Below, in pieces: positions 42,818-53,203 of a stretch of 64,000 nucleotides of DNA. The translations under genes were made by a program, and so were the position numbers. Under the pieces are notes generated by a model. The model searched no databases, was not told the DNA's origin, and saw only the letters and a program-made list of their open reading frames with translations. The stretch spans positions 1,104,001-1,168,000 of the forward strand of contig NZ_CP040463.1 of assembly GCF_005843985.1 (NCBI RefSeq), read 5' to 3'. Position 1 is the stretch's first letter. Every line of letters begins with the position of its first letter. The stretch is from Caminibacter mediatlanticus TB-2. Its GTDB lineage: Bacteria > Campylobacterota > Campylobacteria > Campylobacterales > Nautiliaceae.

Positions 42818-44842
42818 TTATTGAATTTCACATTGAGTTGATGAATTTGAATCACTAAAATAATTTTTAATTTCTTTTATATTATCTCTTACAAATCTAT
42901 TTAATGCATAATTAATTTTGTCTCTTGTATAACCATTATTTTTAACTACATCAATTAAATCTTGAAAAGTATCTTTATTTTCCTTTGGCATTCTTCTAAA
43001 CATATCTACAATATCATAACTATCAACTAAAACCATTTGAGTTGAGGAGTTTACTTCATTAGCAATTAAATTTTCTCTTGTTACATCATAAATTCTATAA
43101 CTTTTGCAAACTTGAGGAATATAAATTGAATCATTATTATCTAAGCTATATGTATAAATAATTCCATTATCATCAGTTGCAGAATATTTTCCTTCATTAA
43201 AATTAGCATTTTTAATAATTATTGGTTCTTCACAATTCCAATTTGTAGTATCATTACCCTCAATAGTACATTTTTGTACTTCATAATAACCTGGTAAAGT
43301 AGTTATTTTATCATATTCTCTAATAATACTATTTTCATCACAAGTACTATCACTTGGACAATATGCAAGAATTCTATAAAAAATATTACCTGCTAATTTA
43401 GCAGCACTTTCGAATTGGTCTACATTATTAGAGCTAATTTGAGGTACATAGTTTAATTGATTATTTAATATAGTATTATTAGTAATATTTTGTTCTAATT
43501 CAGTTATTGGGACAGTTGTATCAGCGTTATCTATATTACTTGATAAATTAACATCAATTGGATCTTCAATATTTTCTGTTATAAATGAATATGTATTATT
43601 AACATTACTTTGAGTTAATAACGAAGTATTATTATTATCCACTATATCTTTTATAATCGCAGCAGCTTTTAAAATTTTATCATTATAATAAGTTTTTATT
43701 TCTGTTGCATTATTTTCATATGAAATTACATCTTTTAAAGCACCTCTTTTATCTAAAATTGCACTTTCAACAGTTGTAATATTAGAAATTATTAAATTAG
43801 GCTGTATTGATGGTGTAATTTTATTAGTAAAATTTAAAGAACTTAGCAAAGATTTAACACTCATTGTACTTGTAAGTTTTATATGATCTTTTGTAGCTTC
43901 AAATAATAATATTCTATTAATATTATCAGAATTATTTAACTCTTTTAATTGATTATCATCTAACTCAATTATAAAATTACCATTTTCTCCTGTCTCAATT
44001 CCATCCAAAAAAGTTTCATTATTATCAGCCCATTTAATAATAACATTCGCATTAGAAATTTTCTCATCAAATACAAGTCCTAAAAATTGAACTGTTTTAG
44101 GATTTTGTTGTTGTTCAATCTCATTAATAATATTTTCAGTATCTGTCGATTTTAGATTAATAAAAACTAATCCAAATAATGCAGGATTTTGTTGAGATTT
44201 TACAGTAACTTCCTCAGAAATTTTAGAAACATTAAAATCATTTTCATTTTTTATAACATCTCTTAATGTATCAATAAATTTTAATTTATTTGCAACTACT
44301 CCATTACTCATAGCTGAAAGTATAATTGCATTAACTTTTCTCGCTTTATCTAAGAGATTATTATCTAAAGTTGGATCTTTAAACAAATCGTCTTTAGTTA
44401 ATCCTAATTTTTTAGCAGTTTCTTCTAACTCAGTTTCATTTGCATCAGCTACTAATGTTGTTAAAGGAGTAACAACAAAATTATTATCATTATTAACATA
44501 GGAAGTATTTAAAACTAATGGAAATGTTTGTTTAATATTAGTCCCATTAATTTCACCATTAACAGCCATAATATATTTTGGTTTACTAACACAATTTTTT
44601 AAAACATACTCTCCATTTCCAACTTCTATTGATGAATTACATTCTGGTGCAGTTACTTTAGCATTTACAATGCTATCATCTACTACTTTTACAGTATAAT
44701 CTTTATATTCTACATTTACCTGTTGTGCTTGAAAAACATTAGGTTGAGAGTACTCAATATTAGAATCACTAATACTACTATTTTCTCCACATCCAATAAA
44801 AAATGCAGTTATTAAAGAAAAATATAAATACCTCTTCTTCAT
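42818..44842 (-). CDS. Large lipoprotein of unknown function
   Basis: A 674-residue protein with a lipobox FFIGC at about 14-18. Asp/Asn/Thr-rich with strand-rich domains; the part near 55-100 (DDSIVNAKVTAPECNSSIEVG) and near 250-310 resemble transthyretin-like or carboxypeptidase-regulatory repeats. A C-terminal Cys-containing region (CPSDSTCDENS near 490, CTIEGNDTTNWNCEEP near 520) may form disulfides. Asn runs and weak conservation suggest surface exposure. No catalytic motif seen. First gene of the envelope trio. Confidence 0.65.
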   Translation of the reverse strand: MKKRYLYFSLITAFFIGCGENSSISDSNIEYSQPNVFQAQQVNVEYKDYTVKVVDDSIVNAKVTAPECNSSIEVGNGEYVLKNCVSKPKYIMAVNGEINGTNIKQTFPLVLNTSYVNNDNNFVVTPLTTLVADANETELEETAKKLGLTKDDLFKDPTLDNNLLDKARKVNAIILSAMSNGVVANKLKFIDTLRDVIKNENDFNVSKISEEVTVKSQQNPALFGLVFINLKSTDTENIINEIEQQQNPKTVQFLGLVFDEKISNANVIIKWADNNETFLDGIETGENGNFIIELDDNQLKELNNSDNINRILLFEATKDHIKLTSTMSVKSLLSSLNFTNKITPSIQPNLIISNITTVESAILDKRGALKDVISYENNATEIKTYYNDKILKAAAIIKDIVDNNNTSLLTQSNVNNTYSFITENIEDPIDVNLSSNIDNADTTVPITELEQNITNNTILNNQLNYVPQISSNNVDQFESAAKLAGNIFYRILAYCPSDSTCDENSIIREYDKITTLPGYYEVQKCTIEGNDTTNWNCEEPIIIKNANFNEGKYSATDDNGIIYTYSLDNNDSIYIPQVCKSYRIYDVTRENLIANEVNSSTQMVLVDSYDIVDMFRRMPKENKDTFQDLIDVVKNNGYTRDKINYALNRFVRDNIKEIKNYFSDSNSSTQCEIQ

Positions 44843-44892
44843 TCTTTCTCCTTTTATTTAATTTAATGATATTTTAACAAAAAAAAGAAAAA

Positions 44893-46263
44893 TTAAAAAT
44901 TTTGAAGTAGAGAAACTAAACTATCAACTCCAAATCCGCTTGCCCCATAAGGATTGTATCCCCACTCTTTCTCAACAAATGCAGGACCTGCTATATCTAA
45001 ATGAACCCATTTATTTTTATTTTCTTCTTCAATAAACTCACTTAAAAATAATCCAGCAGTTAATGCTCCCCCATATCTGCTTGATGCAATATTGCAAATA
45101 TCTGCTACATTACTTTTTAAAAGCTTTGGTAAATATTTATTAAAAGGAAGATATGCAAAATGTTCTCCTCTACTCTTACCTGTTTTTATTACTTTTTCGA
45201 TAATTTCTTTATTAAATCCCATAACTCCAGCAGTATATTCACCAAGTCCAACTACACAAGCACCAGTTAGTGTTGCTAAATCAAAAATATAATCAAATTC
45301 TTTAATATTCTCTTGTGCATAGCACAAGCAATCCGCTAAAACTAATCTTCCCTCAGCGTCAGTATTTCTAACTTCAATAGTTTTTCCATTTTTAGCTTTT
45401 AATACATCATCAGGCTTATAAGCATTACCACCTATCATATTCTCTGTTGCTCCTAAAATTGCATGAACTTCTACATCAATACCTAATTCACTAATAACTT
45501 TAATCACTCCAAGGACTGTTACAGCACCTGATTTATCAGCTTTCATTGTAACCATATAATCACTCGGTTTTAGACTAAGCCCTCCACTATCATAAGTTAA
45601 GCCTTTTCCAACTAATACGATTTTTTTCTTAGGACTTTTAGGCTTATAAATTAGATGAATAAGTCTTGGTGGATGAGCACTTGCTTTGCTAACAGCATAA
45701 AATGCATTATATCCATTTTCAAGTAGATAATTTTCATCAAAAATTTTGCATTCAAGTCTATTTTCTTTTGCAACTTCCTCAGCAATACTTGCTAATTTTG
45801 CAGGAGTTAACTCATCTGGCATAGAATTTATAATATTTCTTACAAAATTAATAGTATTCGCTCTAATTTGTGCTTCTTTAATAATCTCATCAAAATCTCT
45901 TTTTGAATTAATTGCAATAGTTTTTATAGGATGTTTTGCTTTTTTAGATTTATATTTATCAAATTCATAATCTCCTAAAAGAAATCCTTCAAAAAAACTT
46001 AAAAGTAAATCTTTATCTTTTGTATTAGGAGGAGTAATTTCAACGCTTTCAAATTTATAATTTTTAAGTAATTTAATTATTTTAGAAGTTGCAATTTTTA
46101 AATTTTCACTATTAATCTCATCAATTCCTACATAAATTCTTTTTCTATCAGGTAAAACTAAAACTTCACCATCTTTTCCTTCAAAACCATACTCTTCAAA
46201 TTTTTTGCTTCCATTTACTACAATTTCAGCTTTAACTTCACCTTTTCCTTTAATAAATCTCAT
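44893..46263 (-). CDS. pepA: Leucyl aminopeptidase, M17 family
   Basis: A 456-residue two-zinc aminopeptidase. The M17 signatures are VGKGLTYDSGGLSLKP near 218-233, MKADKSGAVTVLG near 240, and NTDAEGRLVLADCL near 299-312 with the metal ligands and catalytic Arg. The N-terminal domain is short and variable, as in Campylobacter PepA. It overlaps the DedA gene by four bases and ends a long minus-strand run. Confidence 0.95.
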   Translation of the reverse strand: MRFIKGKGEVKAEIVVNGSKKFEEYGFEGKDGEVLVLPDRKRIYVGIDEINSENLKIATSKIIKLLKNYKFESVEITPPNTKDKDLLLSFFEGFLLGDYEFDKYKSKKAKHPIKTIAINSKRDFDEIIKEAQIRANTINFVRNIINSMPDELTPAKLASIAEEVAKENRLECKIFDENYLLENGYNAFYAVSKASAHPPRLIHLIYKPKSPKKKIVLVGKGLTYDSGGLSLKPSDYMVTMKADKSGAVTVLGVIKVISELGIDVEVHAILGATENMIGGNAYKPDDVLKAKNGKTIEVRNTDAEGRLVLADCLCYAQENIKEFDYIFDLATLTGACVVGLGEYTAGVMGFNKEIIEKVIKTGKSRGEHFAYLPFNKYLPKLLKSNVADICNIASSRYGGALTAGLFLSEFIEEENKNKWVHLDIAGPAFVEKEWGYNPYGASGFGVDSLVSLLQNF

Positions 46264-46907
46264 TTATCCTCCTTTTTGTCAATATAATATAAAATACTAA
46301 AAACAGTTATAACAAAAATAACAGCTATATATGGATGAGCTTTTAACCATTTAAGTATTGCTAATAACTCTTCTCCAAAATAATAACTTGGAATAATAGT
46401 TAAACTTGCCCAAACAAAAGCAGAAATTAAATTAATAATAGCAAATTTTTTTGCATCATATCCTACAAGACCTATTGTCATTGGAATAATTGTTCTCATA
46501 CCATAAATAAATCTCTGAAAGAAAATAACCCATCCTCCATATTTTCTAAGAAGTAATCTTGCTTTTGCAAATTTTCTTTTATGTTTATGAAATTCATCTA
46601 AAATCCAACTTTTATTCCATCTTCCAAGATAAAAATAAATTTGGTCGCCTATAAAACCTCCAATTGCAGCAACTACTATTGCAACCCATAAATTCATATG
46701 ACCTGTATGAGATAATATCCCAGCCATTACAAGACCAGTTTCACCTTCTAATATTGACCAGAAAAAAAGTATAATGTAACCATATTTTTGTAAAAGATGT
46801 ATTAAGTTTTCCTCACTAAAAAAATCTTTTATTGAACTAAAATCAAATCCATACAAAAAAGATGAAAATATAAAAATTATTCCTATAATAAAAAAGAAGT
46901 TTTTCAT
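46260..46907 (-). CDS. DedA-family membrane protein
   Basis: A 215-residue inner-membrane protein with about five helices. The DedA core is visible: [19 protein letters not shown] near 55, [15 protein letters not shown] near 83, and [21 protein letters not shown] near 130-150 with the conserved Arg residues. DedA proteins recycle undecaprenyl-phosphate or other lipids across the membrane; which one applies here is unknown. Four-base overlaps with trpB and pepA. Confidence 0.87.
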   Translation of the reverse strand: MKNFFFIIGIIFIFSSFLYGFDFSSIKDFFSEENLIHLLQKYGYIILFFWSILEGETGLVMAGILSHTGHMNLWVAIVVAAIGGFIGDQIYFYLGRWNKSWILDEFHKHKRKFAKARLLLRKYGGWVIFFQRFIYGMRTIIPMTIGLVGYDAKKFAIINLISAFVWASLTIIPSYYFGEELLAILKWLKAHPYIAVIFVITVFSILYYIDKKEDK

Positions 46908-48100
46908 TTAATATCCAAAATTTGTTTTGCTTGCATCATATCTTTATCTCCTCTTCCTGAGAGATTAATTATTACTAATTTATCTTTAATATCAGATAAT
47001 TTTTTCAGATAAGCAACAGCATGAGCACTCTCAAATGCTGGAATAATTCCTTCACTTTGACTTAACCAAACAAATGCATCAAGTGCTTCTTTATCTGTTA
47101 TATAATCATATTTTATATTACCTTTTTCAAAGTGAAAAGCATGTTCTGGTCCAATACCTGGATAATCAAGACCTGCACTAATTGAATGAGCTTCAAGAAT
47201 TTGTCCATCTTCATCTTGAAGCAAATAACTCATTTGACCATGTAAAACACCAGGACTTCCTGCATTTAAACTTGCCCCATGTTTTCCACTCTCAATACCA
47301 AGACCACCAGCTTCTATTCCTATACATGTTACATTTTCTTCTTCTAAAAAATGAGAAAAAATCCCCATTGCATTACTACCACCACCAATACATGCAATAA
47401 CATAATCAGGTAATCTATTTTCTTTTTTTAATATTTGAGCTTTTGCTTCATATCCAATAATTGCTTGAAAATCTCTAACCATCATTGGATATGGATGAGG
47501 GCCTGCAACAGTTCCTATTACATAAAATGTATCTCTGGCATTTGTTACCCAATATCTAATAGCTTCATTCATAGCATCTTTAAGTGTTTTGCTTCCACTT
47601 TTTACTGGATGTACTTTTGCACCAAGAAGTTTCATTCTAAAAACATTTAATTCTTGTCTTTTTACATCTTTCTCACCCATAAATATTTCACATTCAAGTC
47701 CAAGAAGAGCAGCTGCTGTTGCAGTAGCAACTCCATGCTGACCAGCTCCTGTTTCTGCTATTACTCTTTTTTTACCCATTTTTTTAGCAAGCAAAACTTG
47801 ACCTATTGTATTATTAACTTTATGAGCACCAGTATGATTTAAATCTTCTCTTTTTAGATAAATTTTTGCATTCAACTCTTTACTTAAATTTGGAGCAAAA
47901 TACAGTCCTGTTGGTCTACCAATATACTCTTTGTAATAATAATCCATCTCTTTCCAAAACTTTTTATCAAAACGTATATCTTTATAAAAATCTTCAAGTT
48001 CTAATAATACCGGCATTAATGTCTCAGGTACAAATCTTCCTCCAAATTTATCAAAATGACCTCTCTCATCTGGGTCATAAATTGGTTTTGGAATATACAT
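46904..48100 (-). CDS. trpB: Tryptophan synthase beta subunit
   Basis: PLP enzyme joining indole and serine. Visible: the N-terminal [14 protein letters not shown], the PLP-lysine in [18 protein letters not shown] near 82-100, [19 protein letters not shown] near 107-125, and [13 protein letters not shown] near 227. I use ATG 48100, after AAAGGATAGTG, over the GTG one codon upstream. trpA is absent here, and trpE lies far off at 62391, so the trp genes are split. Confidence 0.95.
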   Translation of the reverse strand: MYIPKPIYDPDERGHFDKFGGRFVPETLMPVLLELEDFYKDIRFDKKFWKEMDYYYKEYIGRPTGLYFAPNLSKELNAKIYLKREDLNHTGAHKVNNTIGQVLLAKKMGKKRVIAETGAGQHGVATATAAALLGLECEIFMGEKDVKRQELNVFRMKLLGAKVHPVKSGSKTLKDAMNEAIRYWVTNARDTFYVIGTVAGPHPYPMMVRDFQAIIGYEAKAQILKKENRLPDYVIACIGGGSNAMGIFSHFLEEENVTCIGIEAGGLGIESGKHGASLNAGSPGVLHGQMSYLLQDEDGQILEAHSISAGLDYPGIGPEHAFHFEKGNIKYDYITDKEALDAFVWLSQSEGIIPAFESAHAVAYLKKLSDIKDKLVIINLSGRGDKDMMQAKQILDIK

Positions 48101-48109
48101 CACTATCCT

Positions 48110-48637
48110 TTAATATTTTGCAATTGAATCTACTTTAATTCCTAAATCTCTAATTTTTTTAGCCCCATCTAAAAAAGTAAGTTCTATTACAAACCCAGCA
48201 GCAACTACTATGCCTCCAATCTTTTGAATTAATTTAACTGCTGCTTCTGCTGTTCCACCTGTTGCAATTAAATCATCCACAAGCAAAATTTTAGGATTTT
48301 TAATATCCTTAAAAGCATCAATATGAATTTCAATTTCATCAAATCCATATTCAAGTGCATATTTTTCAGATACTGTAGTATATGGAAGTTTACCTTTTTT
48401 TCTTAAAGGTACAAATCCTTTATTTATTGCATATGCAATTGCGCTACCAAAAATAAAACCTCTACTTTCAATTCCACAAACAAAATCTATATCTTTATAT
48501 TTCTTTGCAAAATAATCAATTACTTCTTTAAAAACTTCTGCATTATTTAAAAGTGTAGTTATGTCTTTAAAAATAATCCCTTTTTTTGGATAATCAGGAA
48601 TATCCCTGATTACCTTTTTTACTTTCTCTTCAAGCAT
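48110..48637 (-). CDS. apt: Adenine phosphoribosyltransferase
   Basis: Salvages adenine to AMP. The 175-residue protein has the type I PRT loop [19 protein letters not shown] near 119-137, [15 protein letters not shown] near 13 and [15 protein letters not shown] near 53. Length is normal. It overlaps efp by one base and sits just before trpB in the long run. Confidence 0.95.
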   Translation of the reverse strand: MLEEKVKKVIRDIPDYPKKGIIFKDITTLLNNAEVFKEVIDYFAKKYKDIDFVCGIESRGFIFGSAIAYAINKGFVPLRKKGKLPYTTVSEKYALEYGFDEIEIHIDAFKDIKNPKILLVDDLIATGGTAEAAVKLIQKIGGIVVAAGFVIELTFLDGAKKIRDLGIKVDSIAKY

Positions 48638-49200
48638 TATTTTACTTTCTCTAAATATTCACCACTTCTTGTATCAACTTTTATTTTATCACCTTCAACT
48701 ATATGACAAGGCACTGTTACAATTGCTCCTGTTTCAAGTTTTGCTGGTTTTCTACAAGCCCCACTTCTATCTCTATTACTTACAGGTTGAGTTTCAATTA
48801 CTTCTAATTCTACCTGCATTGGAAGTTCTACTCCAATTACTTTTCCATTATGAAATAATATATCAACTTCCATACCTTCAAGTAAGAAATCTTTACTTTC
48901 TTCAAAAACTTTTACATCAACAGGTAACATTTCAAATGTTTCCTTATCCATAAAATAATAAATATCTCCTTCATTATAAGAATATTGATATTTTCTTCTC
49001 TCCAAATTTGGCTCATCTGCTTTATCACCAGCATGAAATGTTTTCTCAATAACTCTTCCATCAATTAAGTTTTTAAGTTTAGTCCTAACAAATGCTGCAC
49101 CTTTTCCAGGTTTTACATGATGATATTCAATAATTTTATAAGGAATTCCATCAAGTTCAATATTTAAATATTTTTTTAAATCACTCATTGAATAAGCCAT
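48637..49200 (-). CDS. efp: Translation elongation factor P
   Basis: Relieves ribosome stalling at polyproline. The 187-residue protein has the three OB-like domains, with the loop [18 protein letters not shown] near 28-45. The tip residue of the loop is Lys (PGKG), the form modified by beta-lysylation or similar in other bacteria; no modifying enzyme is in this window. AAAGGAG precedes ATG 49200 by five bases. Confidence 0.96.
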   Translation of the reverse strand: MAYSMSDLKKYLNIELDGIPYKIIEYHHVKPGKGAAFVRTKLKNLIDGRVIEKTFHAGDKADEPNLERRKYQYSYNEGDIYYFMDKETFEMLPVDVKVFEESKDFLLEGMEVDILFHNGKVIGVELPMQVELEVIETQPVSNRDRSGACRKPAKLETGAIVTVPCHIVEGDKIKVDTRSGEYLEKVK

Positions 49201-49212
49201 AATTTCTCCTTT

Positions 49213-50781
49213 TTAAATTTCTGCATATGCAACACTTAGTGCTGCTTTAAGTTTTTTTAGTTCATTTAAAACTTCTTCATTAACATCATTATCAACAATT
49301 ATTACAGCCATTGCTTGACATTCTTTATTTCTACCAAGTCTAAAATCTGCAATATTAATATTATGTTTTGCAAGAGTCATACCAACTTCTCCAATCACAC
49401 CTGGAACATCAGTGTTTTTAAAGAAAATCATTTTACCTTTTGGCTCAAACTCTAAATCAAATCCTTTAAATTCAACTACTCTTGGATGATTTTCTAACAT
49501 TGTACCACTAATTGAATATTCACCTTCATCAGTTAATACTTTTATTTGAACTAAATTTTTGTAAGTTTCATTTTTTTCTTTTTTAACTTCTGTTTCAATT
49601 CCTTTTTCCTCAGCTAAAACTAACGCATTAACATAATTTACATTATCAGTAATATTTTTTAAAAGTCCAACTAACGAAAAAGTAAGAACTGATTTTTCTT
49701 CGTTTGAAATATCACCACTTAAACTAACTTTTACTTTTTTGATTGGTTTCTTAATAATTTGTGAGAGTAAATAGCTCATTTTTTGAGCAAGTTCTAAATA
49801 TTTTATTACCCACTCAGGTGTATTTGCTGTATTAATAGGAAGATTTAGAGCATTTGGATAACTACTACCTCTTAAAGCCTCTATTATAGCTTCTGCTGCT
49901 TGAATTGCAATTCTTTGTTGCGATTCTTTTGTATTTGCTCCAATGTGTGGAGTTACTGATGTGTTTTCTAGCTCGAAAAATGGATGTTCAGTTACAGGTT
50001 CTTTTTCAAAAACATCTATACCAAGCCATCTTATTTTTCCTGATTTAAGCCCTTCATAAACATCATTTTCATTATAAAGACCACCTCTTGCACAATTTAT
50101 TAAAACTACTCCATCTTTCATTTTTTCAATCTCTTTTTTTGTAATCATATTGATAGTCTCAGGAGTTTTTGGAGTATGTATTGTTATAAAATCACACTTT
50201 AATATTTCATCAAAATCTGTTGTATATTTACATCCTAAATCAGTAGCTTTACTTGGGTCAATATAAGGGTCATAAGCAATTACATCCATTTCTAATGCTT
50301 TTGCTCTAATCCCAACTCTACTTCCAATATTTCCAAATCCTATAATCCCAAGTTTTTTTCCAGCAAGTTCGATTCCAAGCCATTTTTCTCTATTCCATTC
50401 ATGTTCTTTTTTTAGATTCCATACTGCATTTGTAAAACTTCTTGCAGCTGTCAGTAGATGTGCCATTGTAAGCTCTACTGCTGCAAGAGTATTTGCAGTT
50501 GGAATGTTCATAACAATAATTCCTCTTTTAGAACAAGCCTCTATATCAACATTATCTACTCCAACACCAGCCCTAACAATAGCTTTTAATTTTTTTGCAT
50601 GAGATAAAAACTTCTCATCAACAGGAGTAGGACTTCTTGTAATAACACCATCAGCATCTTCAATTATTTTTAATAACTCATCTTTTGGAGTTTTACTTGC
50701 ATCAACTACTTCAATATCTTTTGCTTTTTTCAAAATCTCAACTCCAGCTGGATGTATTGGGTCACAAATTACAGCTTTCAT
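49213..50781 (-). CDS. serA: D-3-phosphoglycerate dehydrogenase
   Basis: First step of serine synthesis. 522 residues of the long SerA type: substrate domain, NAD fold with LGIIGFGNIGSRVGIRAKA near 141, catalytic Arg in NCARGGLYNE near 229, HPFF and TPHIGANTKES near 275, then an allosteric substrate-binding domain and a C-terminal ACT domain (about 445-522). The ACT domain implies serine feedback. It starts one base from the upstream unknown gene. Confidence 0.95.
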   Translation of the reverse strand: MKAVICDPIHPAGVEILKKAKDIEVVDASKTPKDELLKIIEDADGVITRSPTPVDEKFLSHAKKLKAIVRAGVGVDNVDIEACSKRGIIVMNIPTANTLAAVELTMAHLLTAARSFTNAVWNLKKEHEWNREKWLGIELAGKKLGIIGFGNIGSRVGIRAKALEMDVIAYDPYIDPSKATDLGCKYTTDFDEILKCDFITIHTPKTPETINMITKKEIEKMKDGVVLINCARGGLYNENDVYEGLKSGKIRWLGIDVFEKEPVTEHPFFELENTSVTPHIGANTKESQQRIAIQAAEAIIEALRGSSYPNALNLPINTANTPEWVIKYLELAQKMSYLLSQIIKKPIKKVKVSLSGDISNEEKSVLTFSLVGLLKNITDNVNYVNALVLAEEKGIETEVKKEKNETYKNLVQIKVLTDEGEYSISGTMLENHPRVVEFKGFDLEFEPKGKMIFFKNTDVPGVIGEVGMTLAKHNINIADFRLGRNKECQAMAVIIVDNDVNEEVLNELKKLKAALSVAYAEI

Positions 50782-51219
50782 TTAAATCCTTTGCTTTATT
50801 TTTTGAATTTTAACTTTAAAATTATACTCTTTAAAAAGATTTAATATCTTTTCAGCTTCATTTAAATTTCTAAAAAGGATATAAATTTTACTTCCATTTT
50901 TATTTTCTACTAATGAATAAATTAAATTATTATTTTTTAATATCGTTTTTATATTAAAAAGTTCAAACCTATCATTAATATTAACAATTACTTTATAGAC
51001 ATACACATATTTATAATTCCTAAAATCAATATGCATTGCCATTATTTTGGCAGGAAAATTGTAAATAACAGGTGTTTTTATTTGTTCTTTTTTTAAATTT
51101 TCAATTTTTTTTAAATTTTGATTATTATTAAAACTAATTTGTGGTTTTGAAATATTAACATAAATTATTACTAAAATAGATAAAGTTATAAAAAATAAAA
51201 AAGAGATGAAAATTTTCAT
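50782..51219 (-). CDS. Single-pass membrane protein of unknown function
   Basis: A 145-residue protein with one N-terminal membrane helix (about 3-22) and a periplasmic part of about 120 residues. The C-terminal alpha-beta pattern (GSKIYILFRNLNEAEKILNLF near 106) resembles a SPOR-like fold but lacks clear hallmarks. I do not recognise it. It overlaps rpsA by four bases and abuts serA, in a run otherwise filled by housekeeping genes. Confidence 0.7.
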   Translation of the reverse strand: MKIFISFLFFITLSILVIIYVNISKPQISFNNNQNLKKIENLKKEQIKTPVIYNFPAKIMAMHIDFRNYKYVYVYKVIVNINDRFELFNIKTILKNNNLIYSLVENKNGSKIYILFRNLNEAEKILNLFKEYNFKVKIQKIKQRI

Positions 51220-52376
51220 TCTGAAAGTTTGATTTTATTACCATTCATTTCAATAATCTTACCAACAAATTCATCTCCAATTTTGTATTCGTTATTATAA
51301 TCTTCTTTTCTAACAAGTGCTTCAATATCTCCTAAGTCTATAAACATACCAAAATCAGTAATATATTTAACTTTACCTTTTACCTCATCGCCAATATTAT
51401 TATTTTTTGCAAATGCCTCATAAGGGTCTGGCAAAGCATCTTTTCTTGAAACAATAACCTTATTTTCTTCTGGTGAAATTGTGATTACTTTAAATTCCAT
51501 CTTATCACCAATTTCAAAAATATCACTTGCCTTTTCACCTTTTTTAAATGAAGCAAATTTATTTGGCATTAATACACTAATTCCATCAACCTCAACAAAT
51601 GCCCCAACATTTATAAATTTAGTAATTATACCTACAACAATATCACCTACTTTATATTTTTTTGCAAATTCTTCTGCAGGTTTAGTTAAAAGATTTTTTC
51701 TTGTAACTCTTAGTTTTTCTTCTTCAGGATTAATTTCAACTATTTCTACTTCAATCTCTTCTCCTAATGTTAAATCATTTTTACCATCCCAATTAATTTC
51801 GCTAATATGTAAAAATCCTTCAACTCCATTTCCTAAGTCAACAAATGCTCCATAATCTGTAATATGAGAAACCGTTACTTTGATTCTATCACCTGGATTT
51901 AAGTCTTTTACTTCTTCCCAAGGATTAGGTAATACTTTTTTTATAGAAAATACTCTTCTATCAGGGTCAATTAATATAACTTCAATTTCATCACCCTCAT
52001 CAAAATACTTTTTATGGTCTATTTTTCTATAAAAAATTTCATCTCTTGGGACAAATCCACTAATACCATTAATATCTATTACTAATCCACTTGGTTTTAC
52101 TTTTACAACTTTTGCATTAACAATTTTATCTTTTAAGTTTTCAATCTCTTTTTTAACATCATTCAAATAAGCTTTTCTATCTACTACAACTGAATTTTGT
52201 TTAAACTCTTTTACTTTTGCTTTTATAGTTTTACCAACTACACTTTCATCTTCTTTAAGGCCACTAAGACTTTTTGGTAAAAAAAACTCAACCCCATCTT
52301 TTCTACCTACAAATCCACCTTTTATAATTTTATCAATTTGAAACTCTACTACATCACCAATTTTTAAATTATTCAT
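51216..52376 (-). CDS. rpsA: Ribosomal protein S1, five-domain form
   Basis: A 386-residue S1-repeat protein. Five repeats are visible, at about 3-70, 80-155, 160-240, 248-330 and 335-386. The third is the most canonical (SHITDYGAFVDLGNGVEGFLHISEI). The last is short. E. coli S1 has six repeats and 557 residues, so this form is compact. I choose ATG 52376, which overlaps the ispH stop, over an in-frame codon at 52418 adding 14 residues inside ispH. Following ispH is the usual Campylobacterota order. It binds mRNA on the 30S subunit. Confidence 0.88.
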   Translation of the reverse strand: MNNLKIGDVVEFQIDKIIKGGFVGRKDGVEFFLPKSLSGLKEDESVVGKTIKAKVKEFKQNSVVVDRKAYLNDVKKEIENLKDKIVNAKVVKVKPSGLVIDINGISGFVPRDEIFYRKIDHKKYFDEGDEIEVILIDPDRRVFSIKKVLPNPWEEVKDLNPGDRIKVTVSHITDYGAFVDLGNGVEGFLHISEINWDGKNDLTLGEEIEVEIVEINPEEEKLRVTRKNLLTKPAEEFAKKYKVGDIVVGIITKFINVGAFVEVDGISVLMPNKFASFKKGEKASDIFEIGDKMEFKVITISPEENKVIVSRKDALPDPYEAFAKNNNIGDEVKGKVKYITDFGMFIDLGDIEALVRKEDYNNEYKIGDEFVGKIIEMNGNKIKLSE

Positions 52377-53203
52377 GTCACTTCCTTTATTTTTGAGATT
52401 ATTTTTTCTACAAGCCACTCTGGCGTTGAAGCACCAGCACTAATACCACAAATTCTTTTATTTTTGAACCAATTTTTATTGATTTCACTTTCATCTTCTA
52501 CTAAATAACTTTCACAATTTTCTTTTGCAATATTATATAGCTGCTTTGTATTAGAAGAATTTTTACCACCAATAATAATCATTATATCTGCTTCTTGGCT
52601 TAATTCTCTTACTGCATCTTGATTTTCAAAAGTAGCATTACAAATAGTATTAAAAACTCTTACTTCCTTATAATTTTTAATTAAGTAATTGGTGATTTTT
52701 AGATAATCTTCAATTTTTCTTGTAGTTTGAGCAACAACTGCAATTTTTTCATGAAGTCTTATATTTTCTAATTCATTAGGAGATAAAACAACATAAACTC
52801 TATTATGAACAGAGTAACTCATAACTCCTTTTATTTCTGGATGATTTTTATCTCCAAAAATCACTATATCATATCCACTTCTACTCATCTCTTCTACTAT
52901 TTCTTGTGGTTTTTTTACAAAAGGACAAGTTGCATCAATAATTTCTACATTTTTTTCTTTTAATTTTTCTAAGTTATTTTTAGGAATACCGTGTGTTCTT
53001 ACTATTACTCGTTTTATATTTTTATCAATATTCTCTAACGAATCTACAAACTTTACATTATAGTTTTTTGCAAGCCTTTCAATTTCAAGAGGATTATGAA
53101 TTAAAGGACCAAGAGTTACTGCATTTTTTGAACTCTCAGCAATTTCAACTGCCCTTTTTACTCCAAAACAAAACCCATAACTTTTTGCTTTTTTAATCAA
53201 CAT
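52373..53203 (-). CDS. ispH: 4-hydroxy-3-methylbut-2-enyl diphosphate reductase
   Basis: Last enzyme of the MEP isoprenoid pathway, a 276-residue 4Fe-4S protein. The three cluster cysteines are in [12 protein letters not shown] near 9, [11 protein letters not shown] near 91 and [12 protein letters not shown] near 184. The catalytic Glu region around VAQTTRK near 152 is intact. It overlaps aroA by 11 bases and rpsA by four. Confidence 0.96.
   Translation of the reverse strand: MLIKKAKSYGFCFGVKRAVEIAESSKNAVTLGPLIHNPLEIERLAKNYNVKFVDSLENIDKNIKRVIVRTHGIPKNNLEKLKEKNVEIIDATCPFVKKPQEIVEEMSRSGYDIVIFGDKNHPEIKGVMSYSVHNRVYVVLSPNELENIRLHEKIAVVAQTTRKIEDYLKITNYLIKNYKEVRVFNTICNATFENQDAVRELSQEADIMIIIGGKNSSNTKQLYNIAKENCESYLVEDESEINKNWFKNKRICGISAGASTPEWLVEKIISKIKEVT

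Noticed and set aside
47182-48138. Run of short plus-strand ORFs over trpB
   Set aside because: They are antisense shadows of trpB, which is complete with all its motifs.
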